Made by a program: the position numbers and the translations under genes | Source: JBDKTK01 sp039680225 | Lineage (GTDB): Bacteria > Desulfobacterota > Syntrophia > Syntrophales > UBA4778 | DNA length: 15,199 nt | Reading direction: 5' to 3' | Assembly (NCBI GenBank): GCA_039680225.1 | Contig: JBDKTK010000296.1 | Coordinates: forward strand, 1 to 15,199 | Shown here: in pieces, positions 12,817-15,199 of the stretch | Layout of the letters: each line of letters starts with the position of its first letter | Numbering within the stretch: position 1 is the first letter of the stretch | Notes under the pieces: model-generated | The model's input: the letters and a program-made list of their open reading frames with translations, nothing else | Told to the model about the DNA's origin: nothing | Database searches by the model: none

Positions 12817-15199
12817 ATGCAAGTCCGGTCTGCCCGCTTTTCGCAGTCCCGGAAATTCGCCGAATTCGGGATGCTGATGGAGAAGTTTTATCCGGAAATA
12901 TCAGTCCTGTCTGAAACCGACATACCCGACGACGACCACGTCATAAGCGTCGATGATGTCAGCCGCATCCTCAACCAGCTCAAGTCCCAGACCGAAGAAC
13001 TGATCGGCCTGCAGGAGGAATTGAGGAAGAGCAGGGAGGAGTACCAGATCATCGTCGAAAACACCCCCGTCATGATGTGCCGCTGGGTGCCGGACGGGAC
13101 TCTGACTTTCGCAAACGCGGCTTTCAGGAAATATTTCTGCAAGGACGAAACCGATGCGGACGCGATGATTTTCTATTCCATCATGCCCGAGGAAAGCCGC
13201 AAGGCCCTGGAAGACGGGGTCAGGCTGATGAGGACGGAAAAACGCGGGCTCGCCTGCGAGCGGCGGGTCATCTCCAGGGACGGGGTTGTGAAAGTGCAGC
13301 GGTGGACGGACAACCCGGTCTTCAACGGCGAGGGAAACCTCAAGGAGATAATCTCCGTTGGGGAAGTCATCGCGGACAACAGGAGCAAGCGCCAGGCGGT
13401 CCGTCTCGAGCGGCGCAGCATCGACACTTTTTTGCGCAATGCCCCCTTCGGCATGATAATGCTGGACCACGACAACGTCATCAAATACGTGAACCCCAGG
13501 TTTACCGAAATCTTTGGCTATGAGCCCAGGGACGTCCCGACGGGAAAAGACTGGATCAGGCTTGCCTATCCGCATCCTGCCGACAGGAAAAAGGCCGTCA
13601 GCACCTGGAAGACCGACTTCATCGCGGCGCGCCCGGGGCAGGTAAAGTCCCGGACCAATCAGGTCACATGCAAAAACGGCACTCTCCGGACCATAAATTT
13701 CACCTCGGTCATGCTCGACACGGGGGAGTTCGTCATCATGTGCGAAGATATAACGGCGCGGGAGGAATCGCAACGGGCCCTGCAGAAGAACGAGAGGCAG
13801 CTGCGCCTGATAACGGAAAATATCCACGACGTGATCTGGACGGCCGACCTCAACCTGCGCATCACTTTTGTCAGCCCCTCCATCGAGAACCTCCTCGGTT
13901 GCAGCGTCGACGAAGCGCTGAAAAGAAAGGTGCCGGGCTTCCTGGCGCCGGAAGCCTTCGGGAGTGCCTGGGCCGCATACAAAAAAGAGCTGAAAAGGAA
14001 AAGGGAAAAGTTCCGCGATTCCACCTTTCTCGTGGAGCTCAGTCGCCGGGACGGCGGCAGGATCTGGGTGGAAGTAAAATCGAACGCCGTTTATGACGAG
14101 AACCTGGCGCTCAAGGGCCTGGTAGGGATAACGAGAAACATCACCAAGCGCAAGATCGCGGAAGACGCCCTGAGGGAGAGCGAGGAAAAGTTCCGGGCCA
14201 TCTTCAATTCAGTCCAGGACGCCATCTTCCTGAAAAACCGCGAAGGCGTGTACACGCTCGTCAACTCCGGGATGGAGCGGATCGTGGGAATGAAGGCATC
14301 GGAAATCGTCGGATCGAAAACGGACGTAATCTTCGCCAACGCGGACCTGGACCATGTCAAGGAAATTGACGCCCGGGTTTTTGAAGGGAACACCGTTGAA
14401 TCGGAAGTGACGCTCGTCATCAAGAGCGGGCCGCGGTCGTTCCAGACATTCAAAGTCCCGATCAGGAACGGCTCCGGGGAAATAATCGGCCTTTGCGGAG
14501 TGGCCCGCGACATAACCCAGACGCGCCAGCTGGAGGCCAAGCTGCGCCAGTCCCAGAAGATGGAGGCGATCGGCACGCTGGCCGGCGGCATTGCCCATGA
14601 CTTCAATAACATACTCGCATCTATTATGGGATATACCGAGCTGGCGTTGTGCCGCACCCTGCCCAAGGCCAGCCCCGCCGTCCAGGACCTCGAAAGCGTG
14701 CTCAAGGCAAGCTACCGGGCCAAGGACCTGATCAGCCAGATACTGACCTTCAGCAGGCAGACCGAAAGAGGCAAAAAGCGCGTCCAACTGATGCCCATCA
14801 TCAAAGAGGCAGTGCAGTTCCTCAGGGCCACATTGCCGTCCACCATCAGGATCCGGGAATGCTATTATTCTTCGCCCTGCGCCATAATGGCCGACCAGAT
14901 CCAGATCCACCAGGTGATGATGAACCTGTGCTCGAACGCGGCCCATTCGATGCATGAGAAGGGGGGGGTCCTGGAAATCTCCCTTCAGGACATTTACCTT
15001 GAAGAGGAAACCGATTCCCAGCACAAGCTCTGGCCCGGAGAGTACGTCAGGCTCAGCATCAGGGACACCGGGCACGGCATAGACCCCGTCATCGCGGGCA
15101 GGATATTCGACCCGTATTTCACGATGAAAGGGACCGGCGAGGGCACCGGATTGGGGCTTTCGGTCGTTTACGGAATAATGAAGAGCCATGGAGGATCGG
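12817..15199 (+). CDS. Multi-PAS sensor histidine kinase (3' truncated by window end)
   Basis: 794 codons are visible and the frame is still open at the window edge. No transmembrane segment or signal peptide is seen, so it is probably a cytoplasmic sensor. Residues 48-75 form a likely coiled coil. Four PAS domains follow at about 76-190, 200-320, 327-450 and 455-575, joined by short DIT-type linkers (EDITAREES, RNITKRK, RDITQTR). The H-box is GTLAGGIAHDFNN with phospho-acceptor H594. The ATPase shows the N-box HQVMMNLCSNAAHSM (699-712), the G1 box DTGHGI (750-755), the F-box FDPYFT and the G2 box GTGLGL (776-781). HDFNN kinases often carry a receiver domain at the C-terminus, which would lie outside. 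The start is uncertain: the frame is open back to a TAG at 12640, with an ATG at 12730 and a GTG at 12703, none with a good ribosome site. Confidence 0.9.
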   Translation, partial: MQVRSARFSQSRKFAEFGMLMEKFYPEISVLSETDIPDDDHVISVDDVSRILNQLKSQTEELIGLQEELRKSREEYQIIVENTPVMMCRWVPDGTLTFANAAFRKYFCKDETDADAMIFYSIMPEESRKALEDGVRLMRTEKRGLACERRVISRDGVVKVQRWTDNPVFNGEGNLKEIISVGEVIADNRSKRQAVRLERRSIDTFLRNAPFGMIMLDHDNVIKYVNPRFTEIFGYEPRDVPTGKDWIRLAYPHPADRKKAVSTWKTDFIAARPGQVKSRTNQVTCKNGTLRTINFTSVMLDTGEFVIMCEDITAREESQRALQKNERQLRLITENIHDVIWTADLNLRITFVSPSIENLLGCSVDEALKRKVPGFLAPEAFGSAWAAYKKELKRKREKFRDSTFLVELSRRDGGRIWVEVKSNAVYDENLALKGLVGITRNITKRKIAEDALRESEEKFRAIFNSVQDAIFLKNREGVYTLVNSGMERIVGMKASEIVGSKTDVIFANADLDHVKEIDARVFEGNTVESEVTLVIKSGPRSFQTFKVPIRNGSGEIIGLCGVARDITQTRQLEAKLRQSQKMEAIGTLAGGIAHDFNNILASIMGYTELALCRTLPKASPAVQDLESVLKASYRAKDLISQILTFSRQTERGKKRVQLMPIIKEAVQFLRATLPSTIRIRECYYSSPCAIMADQIQIHQVMMNLCSNAAHSMHEKGGVLEISLQDIYLEEETDSQHKLWPGEYVRLSIRDTGHGIDPVIAGRIFDPYFTMKGTGEGTGLGLSVVYGIMKSHGGS

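Noticed and set aside
12901..13827. 308-codon minus-strand open frame, and another at 14209-15189, opposite the kinase
   Set aside because: Both lie wholly inside the kinase coding sequence, whose PAS and ATPase motifs are unmistakable.

Overview
The window is a compact, moderately GC-rich bacterial chromosome segment with no tRNA, rRNA, mobile element or CRISPR array that I can see. Several features suggest an anaerobe of the former Deltaproteobacteria (Desulfobacterota). These are a HDFNN-type histidine kinase with stacked PAS domains, an ACT-domain malic enzyme, an acetate-uptake protein, an oxalate/formate-antiporter-like MFS protein, a compact-cysteine iron-sulfur flavoprotein, and TCTGAAA-type heptamer repeats in a spacer. 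This placement is an inference with modest confidence, because no phylogenetic marker gene is present.

Layout. At the left edge, on the plus strand, is the 3' end of a MotB-like peptidoglycan-binding stator protein. It converges on a minus-strand block through a bidirectional terminator (409-442). The minus-strand block, read right to left, holds a DUF3141/PHA-synthase-like alpha/beta hydrolase (9955-7808) with its own terminator. Next come an ACT-domain malic enzyme (7708-6281), a glutamate/aspartate-type symporter (6189-4921) and aspartase (4877-3462), ending in a strong terminator (3438-3457). These are followed by an SDR oxidoreductase plus MFS transporter pair (3352-1238) with a plausible promoter, and an acetate uptake transporter (1017-466). 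To the right of an AT-rich 401-base divergent spacer, the plus strand carries a 59-residue cysteine-containing small ORF, a fosmidomycin-resistance-type MFS exporter, an iron-sulfur flavoprotein, and a long four-PAS histidine kinase that runs off the window.

How the genes work together. Malic enzyme, symporter and aspartase read as one catabolic transcription unit. It would take up aspartate (or glutamate), deaminate it to fumarate plus ammonia, and decarboxylate the malate formed from fumarate to pyruvate; the required fumarase is not in the window. The SatP-type acetate transporter nearby fits a carbon-scavenging or acetate-exchanging lifestyle. The hydrolase keeps the cysteine nucleophile motif of PHA synthases but belongs to a family of unproven function. 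The right-hand genes look like separate units. The kinase may be driven by a promoter with a perfect TTGACA box and a palindromic operator-like element between -35 and -10.

I see no defence system or other clearly undescribed multi-gene system. The items most worth a second look are the small cysteine ORF with its structured 3' region, the heptamer repeats directly before the exporter start, the palindrome in the kinase promoter, and the DUF3141 protein.
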